Below are positions 1 to 5,456 of a stretch of 5,456 bases of DNA, piece after piece. Origin of the DNA: JALTID01 sp027004335 [NCBI: bacterium] (GTDB lineage: Bacteria; JALSQH01). The notes beneath the pieces were generated by a model that saw only the letters and a program-made list of their open reading frames with translations, had not been told where the DNA came from and made no database searches. Made by a program: the position numbers and the translations under genes. Position 1 is the first letter of the stretch, and the number at the start of each line of letters is the position of its first letter. The stretch is taken from assembly GCA_027004335.1 (NCBI GenBank), contig JALTID010000120.1:4785-10240 (forward strand), written 5' to 3'.

Positions 1-1729
1 CAATATTAATATAATACTGGATCAGAGCATTTAAATTATAAAGATTGGCAGGCTGAGGACCATAACCTAACAGATCAGGATTGTCAAAGTTAGCTCCTGG
101 TGGCATGTGATCAGAATCAAAATTCAAATAAAGCATGTTATTAAAAGAAGGATCCTGAAAAGCTATATATATTGACTTAGATTTAATTCCATCAGCAGGT
201 ATTTTAATAATAGTTGGAAATCCCGGATAACTAAAGGAAAAATGAGGTAGATCCTCAGGATTATTACAAGGAAAGAGAATATCCCCTATTCCTGCATCCT
301 TGGAAACATCAGTAAGAGCTCTCAAATAGAAAGGGTCATCGGCGGAGCGATTATTATTGGGACACTCTTTCTCAAGAACAAAGAAATTCTCCTCCCACTT
401 AGAGCTTGTATCCCATGCGGGGAAGAAGCCCCTTAAACCTTTTGGAGGAGGATTCTCAAAGAAATTACCAAGGTCAAGAGCTATTGGATCCCCAAGACCC
501 AGGTTATTCTTTAATCCCTCTGGAGTATTTAATTGAGAAGCTTCTATTAAACTAGCCGTATCTTCTGGTAATAAACCTTTTATTGAATCGATAAGTACAG
601 GGAGTATTTCTGTAATAAGATAAATCTTCACATCCTTCCCATTAGTATAATCAAGAGATTCCTGAATCTTCTTCAGGACACATGCTGTACCTGCTTTGTT
701 TAACATTTCAATTGGTTTCTTCTTGCCATCTTTATCAAGAATTATGTTAATTACTGTTTTTCCTGTTACTGTCGTTGCAGGAAGAGCACATACATCCACA
801 TTCTTCATATTTACCCTTGATTCATAGGAACAATAGGGACCACCTTCACCTTTTTTGCACTCAGCCCCATCTGGTTTTGTAGGATAAAATGCAAGAATAT
901 CATCATCCTGATTATCAGTTTCAATGCTGGAGAAATAGAAGGCATACATAATATACTGAACTGCTGTTGCAAGATCAAGGCCTGCTTCCTTCCACCTTGC
1001 CTCACCTTCATCAGGATCAAGGCCAAGAAAATTGGGATACTGTTGGTCATTGAAAAGATATACAATCACATTCATAATCTTACTGACGGAGAGGTTGTCC
1101 ATACCTATCTGAGTGATTTTATCATAGGCTCCCAGGTAATTTCCTCTAAGATCAATAGAAAGAGTAAAACTTAAAATGCCCATCAGAGCTTTGGAAAGAC
1201 CATCAAGCAGAAAAGCATCTGCTCTATCCCATTCTCCCTGAAGGTCAAGAGTAGGTGTGGTAGAGGCAGATAAATAAACGGGGGTGCTCTTACTGAGAAT
1301 GAATTCAAAATTAGGATCCGCAATAGCAAAAAACAGATGACCATCAATATCCTTAAATTTGTCATATAGGTCCTTTAAAAGATCATGGAGAACATCTCTT
1401 ACAAAAATATTTTCATCCTCAGCCATACTGCTGAGAGAACCTGTGAGTCCACTTACGGTTCTGATAAGATCTGCAAATCCTAAAAGTTCTGAAAGCGCAT
1501 AACCGAAATTTGCCTGAGAATTATTGGGATCATAGTTTGTAAGAACATATCCAAATTTCGCCTTGGCTGCTGAATACTGCCCCTCATAAAGATAATTTTT
1601 AGCAGAAGAGATTTGTTGACTAATCACCTTCTGCTGATCAGAAGGCTGGTCTCCTGAGGAACAACTGGAAATTATTAGAGCTAAAAAAGCAAAGAGAGCA
1701 ATAACTAGAAAAACTCCTCTTTTTCTCAT
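1..1729 (-). CDS. Predicted TPR-containing lipoprotein of unknown function (3' end cut by window edge)
   Basis: The frame stays open for 576 codons from ATG at 1729 to the left edge, so the C-terminus is missing. The N-terminus is a lipoprotein signal: MRKR, a hydrophobic stretch at about residues 6-20, then lipobox I-S-S-C with Cys23 as the predicted lipidated residue. Ser at +2 would suit outer-membrane sorting under the enterobacterial Lol rule, which may not apply here. Residues 43-79 read as a TPR-like helical pair (YLYEGQYSAAKAKF, then YDPNNSQANFGYAL). The remaining ~500 residues match no family I recognise. They are rich in Asp, Asn and Pro towards the end and hold six further cysteines (291, 300, 314, 350, 456, 488), an even number compatible with disulfides in an exported protein. 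The gene is divergent from the START-acpS operon and shares its promoter region. Coding is secure; export and lipidation are likely; function is unknown. Confidence 0.88.
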   Translation of the reverse strand, partial: MRKRGVFLVIALFAFLALIISSCSSGDQPSDQQKVISQQISSAKNYLYEGQYSAAKAKFGYVLTNYDPNNSQANFGYALSELLGFADLIRTVSGLTGSLSSMAEDENIFVRDVLHDLLKDLYDKFKDIDGHLFFAIADPNFEFILSKSTPVYLSASTTPTLDLQGEWDRADAFLLDGLSKALMGILSFTLSIDLRGNYLGAYDKITQIGMDNLSVSKIMNVIVYLFNDQQYPNFLGLDPDEGEARWKEAGLDLATAVQYIMYAFYFSSIETDNQDDDILAFYPTKPDGAECKKGEGGPYCSYESRVNMKNVDVCALPATTVTGKTVINIILDKDGKKKPIEMLNKAGTACVLKKIQESLDYTNGKDVKIYLITEILPVLIDSIKGLLPEDTASLIEASQLNTPEGLKNNLGLGDPIALDLGNFFENPPPKGLRGFFPAWDTSSKWEENFFVLEKECPNNNRSADDPFYLRALTDVSKDAGIGDILFPCNNPEDLPHFSFSYPGFPTIIKIPADGIKSKSIYIAFQDPSFNNMLYLNFDSDHMPPGANFDNPDLLGYGPQPANLYNLNALIQYYINI

Positions 1730-1738
1730 AATGCATAA

Positions 1739-1743
1739 CCTCC
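1739..1743 (-). promoter_or_regulatory. Ribosome binding site that decides the lipoprotein start
   Basis: On the minus strand GGAGG lies 9 bases before the ATG at 1729. A second ATG at 1736 is only 2 bases from this Shine-Dalgarno and is in another frame. The spacing therefore picks 1729, which is also the start that gives the lipoprotein signal peptide. Confidence 0.75.
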
Positions 1744-1761
1744 ACTTTTACATTTTGATAT

Positions 1762-1790
1762 ATATTAGAGAAAAAATTGACAGGTGTCAA
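1762..1790 (-). promoter_or_regulatory. Candidate sigma70-type promoter for the lipoprotein gene
   Basis: Read on the minus strand, a consensus -35 TTGACA (1790-1785) is followed after 17 bases by TAATAT (1767-1762), which matches 4 of 6 positions of the -10 consensus. Transcription would begin near 1755, leaving a leader of about 25 bases with the GGAGG site in it. The -35 hexamer is the right arm of the palindrome at 1777-1790. The box match and spacing are seen in the sequence; activity is inferred. Confidence 0.5.
1777..1790. repeat. Perfect palindrome shared by the two divergent -35 boxes; possible operator
   Basis: TTGACA-GG-TGTCAA is a perfect inverted repeat with 6-base arms around a 2-base centre. 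Each arm is a consensus -35 hexamer for one of the two divergent promoters. The same symmetry would suit a dimeric regulator that blocks or activates both sides. I do not recognise it as the site of a specific regulator. The symmetry may simply come from two abutting -35 boxes. Confidence 0.55.
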
Positions 1791-1806
1791 GTCTTAGAGG
1801 TATTAT
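1777..1806 (+). promoter_or_regulatory. Candidate sigma70-type promoter P1 for the START-acpS-nnr-tsaE-lysC operon
   Basis: A perfect -35 TTGACA (1777-1782) is followed after 18 bases by TATTAT (1801-1806), a 5-of-6 match to the -10 consensus. The predicted start near 1813 gives a leader of about 60 bases before the first gene. The -35 hexamer is the left arm of the palindrome shared with the divergent promoter, so the two polymerases would have abutting -35 contacts and would probably compete. Confidence 0.55.
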
Positions 1807-1817
1807 ATTTTAAATCT

Positions 1818-1845
1818 TTTAAAATTGGGGTTTATGATGTATAAT
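1818..1845 (+). promoter_or_regulatory. Alternative promoter P2 for the rightward operon
   Basis: A perfect -10 hexamer TATAAT sits at 1840-1845 with a weaker -35 TTTAAA (1818-1823, 4 of 6) and a 16-base spacer. The start would be near 1852, giving a leader of about 23 bases that keeps the GGAGG site. It is close downstream of P1, so the operon may have tandem promoters, or this may be a chance match in AT-rich DNA. Confidence 0.35.
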
Positions 1846-1862
1846 TTTCTCAAAAAATTAAT

Positions 1863-1867
1863 GGAGG
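1863..1867 (+). promoter_or_regulatory. Ribosome binding site of the START-like gene
   Basis: GGAGG lies 7 bases before the ATG at 1875 and supports that start. Just upstream, a weak all-A/T inverted repeat (TAATTTT at 1842-1848 and AAAATTA at 1854-1860, 5-base loop) leaves the site itself unpaired. Confidence 0.7.
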
Positions 1868-1874
1868 AAAAAAA

Positions 1875-2489
1875 ATGAAATTTAAAAATCTTGTAGTGCT
1901 AATCCTTCTAGTAGGTTGGACAGGGGTAATTTTATCAGATGAAATACCCAAATTTACTCCTGAACAATGGGAAAAATTAGAAAAGGGCAAAATTATCCTT
2001 ACAAACGAATTAAAAAAGACCGATGATGGAGAAGAACATGCTCTTATCGGTGCTTATTTAATTTTCAATCAACCAATAACTACAGCCTGGAGCCTGATGG
2101 AGCATCCAGAATGGCAGGAGAGATATTTACCTGACCTTAGGTACTCCAAGCTTATATGGAGAAAAGGAAACCAGATAAATGTAGAATTTATGGTAAAAAT
2201 ACTCTTTTTTAAACTCTACTACAGGGTCATACATACATACTATCCTGATAAATATTTTTTCAGATGGTCCCTTGATCCCAAGTATAACAATGATCTCAAA
2301 TATCTCTATGGAGAATGGCATCTTTTCCCCCTTAAGAATGGGAAAACCCTCGCAAAATACTTAGCTGTGGTTCATGCAAGTTTCCTGATCCCATCTTTTA
2401 TTGAAAGAAAATTGATGAAAGACAATGTACCAAAAAATATGAAAGCTTTTCAGAAATGGATTAACTCCGGAGGGAAATACCACAAATAA
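1875..2489 (+). CDS. Exported SRPBCC/START-like (polyketide cyclase-type) protein
   Basis: A 204-residue protein. Residues 1-21 look like a Sec signal peptide: MKFK, then a hydrophobic run to Leu20, with likely cleavage before Asp22. There is no lipobox cysteine, so a periplasmic or membrane-anchored product is expected. Residues 28-42 (FTPEQWEKLEKGKIIL) are a short amphipathic lead-in that I associate with bacterial exported START proteins. Residues 57-195 have the START/SRPBCC pattern: a first strand, then PITTAWSLMEHPEWQERYLPDL (68-88, helix plus the P-x-L turn), several strands, a G-E-W-H-L-F-P turn (146-152), and a long C-terminal helix after LIPSFI (171-176). This fold makes a hydrophobic pocket for lipids or other small apolar ligands; the ligand here cannot be read. 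It heads the operon and its stop overlaps acpS by one base (TAATG). The fold call is fairly sure; the role is unknown. Confidence 0.85.
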   Translation: MKFKNLVVLILLVGWTGVILSDEIPKFTPEQWEKLEKGKIILTNELKKTDDGEEHALIGAYLIFNQPITTAWSLMEHPEWQERYLPDLRYSKLIWRKGNQINVEFMVKILFFKLYYRVIHTYYPDKYFFRWSLDPKYNNDLKYLYGEWHLFPLKNGKTLAKYLAVVHASFLIPSFIERKLMKDNVPKNMKAFQKWINSGGKYHK

Positions 2490-2860
2490 TGATCCTTGGA
2501 GTAGGAATTGACCTTGTAAAAACTGAGAGGATAGAAATTCTTTTAAATAAATACGGTGAAAAATTTATTAGGAAAGTCCTCACTGAAGAGGAGATAACTC
2601 ATCTATCCTCCCTGGGTGCAGAATCAATTGCTGGAAGATGGGCACTGAAAGAAGCTTTCTGGAAAGCACTAAACCTCACCTTCTTTTTTTCTCCTCTGGA
2701 AGTAGGTTTTTTTTCTGGAAAGAAAAATGAGGTAAAGGTATACTCAATAAAAATAGAGAGAGTTATGAAAGCAAAAGGGGTTAAAAACATCCTTTTTTCT
2801 CTCTCTCATGAACGGGAAATGGTGGCGGGTATCGTAATTCTTGAAGGAGGCAAAAAATGA
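2489..2860 (+). CDS. acpS: Holo-[acyl-carrier-protein] synthase (4'-phosphopantetheinyl transferase)
   Basis: AcpS moves 4'-phosphopantetheine from CoA to a serine of acyl carrier protein, making ACP active for fatty acid synthesis in the cytoplasm. At 123 residues it has the usual family length. It shows the N-terminal GVGIDLVKTER motif (4-14, metal-binding Asp8), the central RWALKEAFWKAL helix (50-61, metal-binding Glu55) and the C-terminal SLSHE (104-108). The middle is divergent: the usual A-L-G-T-G after the helix is ALNLT, and the usual G-K-P is replaced by GKKNE (77-81). The stretch also carries T runs of 7 and 8 bases at 2684-2690 and 2707-2714. The start overlaps the preceding stop by one base. 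The nearest Shine-Dalgarno, GGAGGG at 2469-2474, is 14 bases away, longer than ideal, so coupling to the upstream gene is likely. The stop overlaps nnr by four bases. Confidence 0.93.
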   Translation: MILGVGIDLVKTERIEILLNKYGEKFIRKVLTEEEITHLSSLGAESIAGRWALKEAFWKALNLTFFFSPLEVGFFSGKKNEVKVYSIKIERVMKAKGVKNILFSLSHEREMVAGIVILEGGKK

Positions 2861-4386
2861 TTCTTGCAATACCTCAGAGAGTAAGAGAAATGGACAAAAT
2901 TACCATAGAAGGAATGGGTATCCCAGGCGTTGTTCTAATGGAAAATGCTGGAGGGGGGACTGCAAGACTCCTTATGGAAAGGTATATCCAGAAGCAGGAG
3001 AAGGTCCTTGTTATTGTTGGGAAGGGTAATAATGGAGGAGATGGATGCGTAATTACAAGATACCTCTTCAATAATGGGTATGATATTCAAGTTGCAATTG
3101 TTGGAGAGGAAGATGATCTAAAAGGCCATGCAGGGATCAACTTTCAAGTTATAAGAAATTTCGGTGTCCCAATTGAAGTTTTACACGGGAAGGTGGAAAA
3201 ACTTCCCGGCTTGATCAGCGGTGCAGATGTAATAATTGATGCGCTTCTTGGTACAGGATTTAAACCTCCACTATCGGAAAATTATAGAAGAATTATTGAA
3301 GAAATTAACAATTCCGGTAAGAGGGTCTTTGCTGTAGATGTTCCATCTGGATTAGATGCTTTTACTGGGAAACCTGGGGATATTGCTGTAAAAGCAGAAG
3401 CAACATTCACAATGGGACTTGGAAAGGTAGGACTTTTTTCATATCCCGGGGCAGCTTATACAGGTAGAGTATATGTGATTGATATATCTTTTCCAAGACA
3501 CATTGCTTTTAAGGATCCTCAATATTTTTACCTTGATTCTGCATGCGATATATTAAAATTGCCGGCAAGAGCTGCTGATGCACATAAAGGGAAATTTGGT
3601 CATCTTATTGTAATCGGTGGATCAACGGGGAAAACTGGAGCGGTACTTATGGCGGGAATTTCAGCTTATAGAGTGGGCACAGGATTGGTTACCATAGCGA
3701 TTGAGGAATATCTAAAAGATTATATTGAGAGCAAACCTTACGAGGTAATGTTATTGTATTATGGAAAAGGAAAAAATGTTGATTCTGTTGATCTCTCTCT
3801 TCTTTCCAGAGAATTAAATTCAAGAAACGCAGCGGTTATCGGCCCCGGATTGGGGAAAGACAGGAGTGCAAAAAAGATTTTTTATAATGTGCTTGAATAT
3901 TCCAAAAAACCAATTCTTATAGATGCTGATGGGCTTAATATTCTTGCAGAGGATCTGGAGTTACTAAAAAATGTCTCCGTGCCGGTTATTCTCACGCCTC
4001 ACCCCGGGGAAATGGCGAGACTTTTAGGCGGAGTGGATACCGCTGAAATTCAGGAAAACAGAGTAACTGTGGCTCTTGACTTCGCACAGGAACATGAAGT
4101 ACATCTCGTTTTAAAAGGGGCAAGAACCCTCATTGCAACACCAGAGGGGAAGCTCTACATAAGTCCCTTTGAAAATCCTGCAATGGCAACCGGAGGAATG
4201 GGAGACATCCTTTCAGGGATAATCGGGGGTTTCCTTGCTCAGGGATTTTCACCGGAAAAGGCAGCTGTGATGGGAGTGTATTTTCATGGGCTCGCAGCTG
4301 AAAGGGTCACAAGAGGGCCTGGACTTATAGCTACGGATCTGCTTGAGACTATCCCAGCTATTCTTTCAGAATTTACTACGGAATGA
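2857..4386 (+). CDS. nnr: Bifunctional NAD(P)H-hydrate repair enzyme (epimerase + ADP/ATP-dependent dehydratase)
   Basis: Nnr repairs hydrated NADH and NADPH. The N-terminal epimerase interconverts the R and S forms; the C-terminal ribokinase-like domain dehydrates S-NAD(P)HX using ADP or ATP. At 509 residues it matches the fused bacterial form. N-domain (about 1-220): MENAG (28-32), GKGNNGGDG (55-63), DALLGTGF (128-135) and AVDVPSGLDA (159-168). C-domain (about 235-505): AHKGKFGHLIVIGGS (242-256), GPGLG (329-333), DADGL (356-360), TPHPGE (380-385), LKGA (419-422) and NPAMATGGMGDILSG (440-454), where Asp450 is the expected catalytic residue. All key motifs are intact. A strong site AAGGAGG at 2844-2850 is 6 bases before the ATG. 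The gene overlaps acpS and tsaE by four bases each (ATGA). The fused enzyme is often called YjeF/Nnr; single-domain names NnrE and NnrD describe its halves. Confidence 0.96.
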   Translation: MILAIPQRVREMDKITIEGMGIPGVVLMENAGGGTARLLMERYIQKQEKVLVIVGKGNNGGDGCVITRYLFNNGYDIQVAIVGEEDDLKGHAGINFQVIRNFGVPIEVLHGKVEKLPGLISGADVIIDALLGTGFKPPLSENYRRIIEEINNSGKRVFAVDVPSGLDAFTGKPGDIAVKAEATFTMGLGKVGLFSYPGAAYTGRVYVIDISFPRHIAFKDPQYFYLDSACDILKLPARAADAHKGKFGHLIVIGGSTGKTGAVLMAGISAYRVGTGLVTIAIEEYLKDYIESKPYEVMLLYYGKGKNVDSVDLSLLSRELNSRNAAVIGPGLGKDRSAKKIFYNVLEYSKKPILIDADGLNILAEDLELLKNVSVPVILTPHPGEMARLLGGVDTAEIQENRVTVALDFAQEHEVHLVLKGARTLIATPEGKLYISPFENPAMATGGMGDILSGIIGGFLAQGFSPEKAAVMGVYFHGLAAERVTRGPGLIATDLLETIPAILSEFTTE

Positions 4387-4823
4387 AAATAATATCTCAT
4401 AGTGAAGAAGAAACAATTTCTGCCGGAGAAGAGATAGCAAAAAAGCTTTCTGCAGGAGATGTTATTCTCCTTACAGGAGATTTAGGAGCAGGAAAAACAA
4501 GATTTGTTCGGGGGATCGCGAAGAGCATGGGGATCAAAAACTGGGAAAGGGTAAGAAGTCCTACCTTTACTTTTCGCCAGACATATTATGGGGAATCCCC
4601 CCTATATCACTTTGATTTCTATAGAATAAAAGACATTGATGATCTTTCAACAATTGGCATTGATCCAGAAGAATTGGTAGATGGTGTAACCGCTATAGAG
4701 AGGGGTGAAAAGTTTTTAAAATTACTGGAAAATTTTTTTGAGAAAAAAATTTATATTATTAAAATAAAGATTTTGAGCGAAGGCACAAGGGAGATAGAAA
4801 TTAATCAAGCTGGAGGTGAATAA
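4383..4823 (+). CDS. tsaE: tRNA t6A37 threonylcarbamoyladenosine biosynthesis ATPase TsaE
   Basis: TsaE (YjeE) is the P-loop ATPase that works with TsaB and TsaD to place threonylcarbamoyl on A37 of ANN-decoding tRNAs in the cytoplasm. The 146 residues are normal length. Seen motifs: Walker A GDLGAGKT (32-39), SPTFTF (59-64) and HFDFYRI (76-82). The segment that is usually I-E-W in the family reads I-E-R here (105-107, codon AGG at 4701-4703); one base would restore Trp. The start overlaps the nnr stop as ATGA. No convincing Shine-Dalgarno precedes it, so translation probably depends on ribosomes finishing nnr. Its 3' end is very A/T rich, with Ile, Lys and Phe codons, and holds an A/T palindrome and a possible promoter for lysC. 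Confidence 0.94.
   Translation: MKIISHSEEETISAGEEIAKKLSAGDVILLTGDLGAGKTRFVRGIAKSMGIKNWERVRSPTFTFRQTYYGESPLYHFDFYRIKDIDDLSTIGIDPEELVDGVTAIERGEKFLKLLENFFEKKIYIIKIKILSEGTREIEINQAGGE
4730..4752. repeat. All-A/T perfect inverted repeat inside tsaE
   Basis: Two 10-base arms, AAATTTTTTT (4730-4739) and AAAAAAATTT (4743-4752), are exact reverse complements around a GAG loop. It encodes part of the Asn-Phe-Phe-Glu-Lys-Lys segment. It lacks the GC stem of an intrinsic terminator, and its 7-base T and A runs could be slippage-prone. Confidence 0.6.
4738..4765 (+). promoter_or_regulatory. Possible internal promoter for lysC
   Basis: TTGAGA (4738-4743, 5 of 6 to the -35 consensus) is followed after 16 bases by TAAAAT (4760-4765, 5 of 6 to the -10 consensus). 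Transcription from near 4772 would give lysC a leader of about 50 bases including its Shine-Dalgarno. The match lies in a coding stretch of extreme A/T content, where chance hits are common. Confidence 0.25.
4812..4819 (+). promoter_or_regulatory. Strong ribosome binding site of lysC
   Basis: GGAGGTGA is a near-perfect Shine-Dalgarno, with its GGAGG core 6 bases before the ATG at 4823. It contrasts with the very weak site of tsaE just upstream and suggests that lysC is translated well in its own right. Confidence 0.75.
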
Positions 4824-5456
4824 TGTTAATCGTTCAAAAGTATGGTGGTACCTCAGTTGGTTCTCTGGACAGGATCAAAAATGTAGCCAGAAGAATAGCA
4901 AAAACCAAAGATGAGGGGAATGATGTCGTTGTCACAGTTTCCGCAATGGCGGGAGAAACAAACAGACTGGTGGATTTAGTTTATGGATTATCAGAAGATC
5001 CAAATCCCAGAGAGTATGATCAAGTTGTAAGCACTGGTGAACAGGTCAGTATAGGACTGGTATCTATCGCCCTGCAGGAGATGGGCTATGATGCCATTTC
5101 TCTTACTGGCTGGCAGGTTGGAATGAAAACAGATTCAGCCCATATGAAAGCAAGAATTCTGGAAATTGACACCGAGAGGATAAAAAGATACTTATCTGAA
5201 GGCAAGATTGTAATTGTTGCAGGCTTCCAGGGAATAAATGAAAATGGCAATATAACCACTCTTGGTAGGGGTGGCTCAGATACCACAGCTGTGGCTATTG
5301 CAGCTGCTCTTAAAGCTGATCTCTGTGAAATCTACACAGATGTTGAAGGAGTTTACACAGCAGACCCCAGGATAGTGGAAAAAGCAAGGAAACTCAGCAA
5401 GATCTCTTACGAGGAGATGCTTGAGATGGCAAGTCTTGGAGCAAAAGTCCTTCAGA
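4823..5456 (+). CDS. lysC: Aspartokinase (aspartate kinase), N-terminal half; cut by window edge
   Basis: Aspartokinase phosphorylates L-aspartate with ATP, the first step to lysine, threonine, methionine and diaminopimelate. 211 codons are present, about half of a typical ~400-residue monofunctional enzyme. The catalytic domain motifs are clear: KYGGTSVG (6-13), VSAMAGETN (39-47), STGEQVS (70-76), GFQGI (134-138), [13 protein letters not shown] (146-158) and [13 protein letters not shown] (171-183). The C-terminal ACT domains that bind feedback inhibitors lie beyond the edge, so regulation cannot be read. Whether it continues into a homoserine dehydrogenase is also unseen, though this N-terminus resembles the monofunctional class. 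The ATG overlaps the tsaE stop by one base (TAATG). The symbol lysC is the usual one for this operon; ask is a synonym. Confidence 0.95.
   Translation, partial: MLIVQKYGGTSVGSLDRIKNVARRIAKTKDEGNDVVVTVSAMAGETNRLVDLVYGLSEDPNPREYDQVVSTGEQVSIGLVSIALQEMGYDAISLTGWQVGMKTDSAHMKARILEIDTERIKRYLSEGKIVIVAGFQGINENGNITTLGRGGSDTTAVAIAAALKADLCEIYTDVEGVYTADPRIVEKARKLSKISYEEMLEMASLGAKVLQ

Noticed and set aside
811-1365. Two short minus-strand open frames (811-1065 and 1183-1365)
   Set aside because: They lie inside the lipoprotein gene in another frame, lack ribosome sites, and encode low-complexity hydrophobic peptides without recognisable motifs.
1734-1736. Upstream ATG for the lipoprotein gene
   Set aside because: It is out of frame with the signal peptide and only 2 bases from the Shine-Dalgarno.
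1842-1860. A/T inverted repeat in the leader of the START-like gene, considered as a terminator or riboswitch
   Set aside because: A 7-base all-A/T stem is too weak, the leader is only about 60 bases, and nothing resembles a known riboswitch core.
2127-2321. Minus-strand open frame opposite the START-like gene
   Set aside because: It is wholly antisense to a gene with a clear fold pattern, and has no ribosome site or recognisable motif.
2599-3071. Antisense frames at 2599-2790 and 2874-3071, and a plus frame at 2841-3029
   Set aside because: All overlap acpS or nnr, whose motifs and lengths are fully accounted for. The plus frame begins at an ATG-like codon within the acpS tail and has no known-protein features.
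3186-3208. GC-containing hairpin in nnr (CGGGAAG / CTTCCCG, 9-base loop)
   Set aside because: There is no T run after it, so it is not an intrinsic terminator, and it sits within conserved coding sequence between epimerase motifs. Probably chance.
5086-5286. Minus-strand open frame opposite lysC
   Set aside because: It is a shadow of the strongly conserved aspartokinase catalytic domain.

Overview
This window looks like a piece of an AT-rich, Gram-negative bacterial chromosome. One edge holds a long gene for a secreted lipoprotein, read leftwards. The rest is a tightly packed rightward operon of housekeeping genes. The order acpS - nnr - tsaE - lysC is, from memory, typical of Deltaproteobacteria/Desulfobacterota (Geobacter-like genomes, where pdxJ often comes first). 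The lipoprotein signal and the exported START-like protein fit a diderm envelope. I place the organism in or near that group with low-to-moderate confidence and cannot name a species.

Layout. Positions 1-1729 (minus strand) are one uninterrupted frame of 576 codons that runs off the left edge. It encodes a predicted lipoprotein with a TPR-like N-terminal segment and an otherwise unrecognised body. Positions 1730-1874 are the only intergenic gap. It carries divergent promoters whose -35 boxes are the two arms of a perfect palindrome, TTGACAGGTGTCAA (1777-1790). Rightward from there come an exported SRPBCC/START-like protein (1875-2489), AcpS (2489-2860), the bifunctional NAD(P)HX repair enzyme Nnr (2857-4386), TsaE (4383-4823) and the N-terminal half of aspartokinase LysC (4823 to the right edge).

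All four junctions in the rightward operon overlap by 1 or 4 bases (TAATG, ATGA, ATGA, TAATG), so transcription is surely shared and translational coupling is likely. The gene products do not form one pathway. AcpS activates acyl carrier protein for lipid synthesis, Nnr repairs damaged NAD(P)H, TsaE takes part in tRNA t6A37 synthesis, and LysC opens the aspartate-family amino acid pathway. The exported START-like protein at the head is the non-canonical member. It shares its control region with the divergent lipoprotein, so these two envelope proteins may be co-regulated.

I found no mobile element, CRISPR array, tRNA or rRNA. No clearly novel system is visible. The points most worth a second look are the palindromic shared -35 region, the START/lipoprotein pairing, an Arg in place of the usual Trp in TsaE, and a possible lysC promoter inside tsaE.
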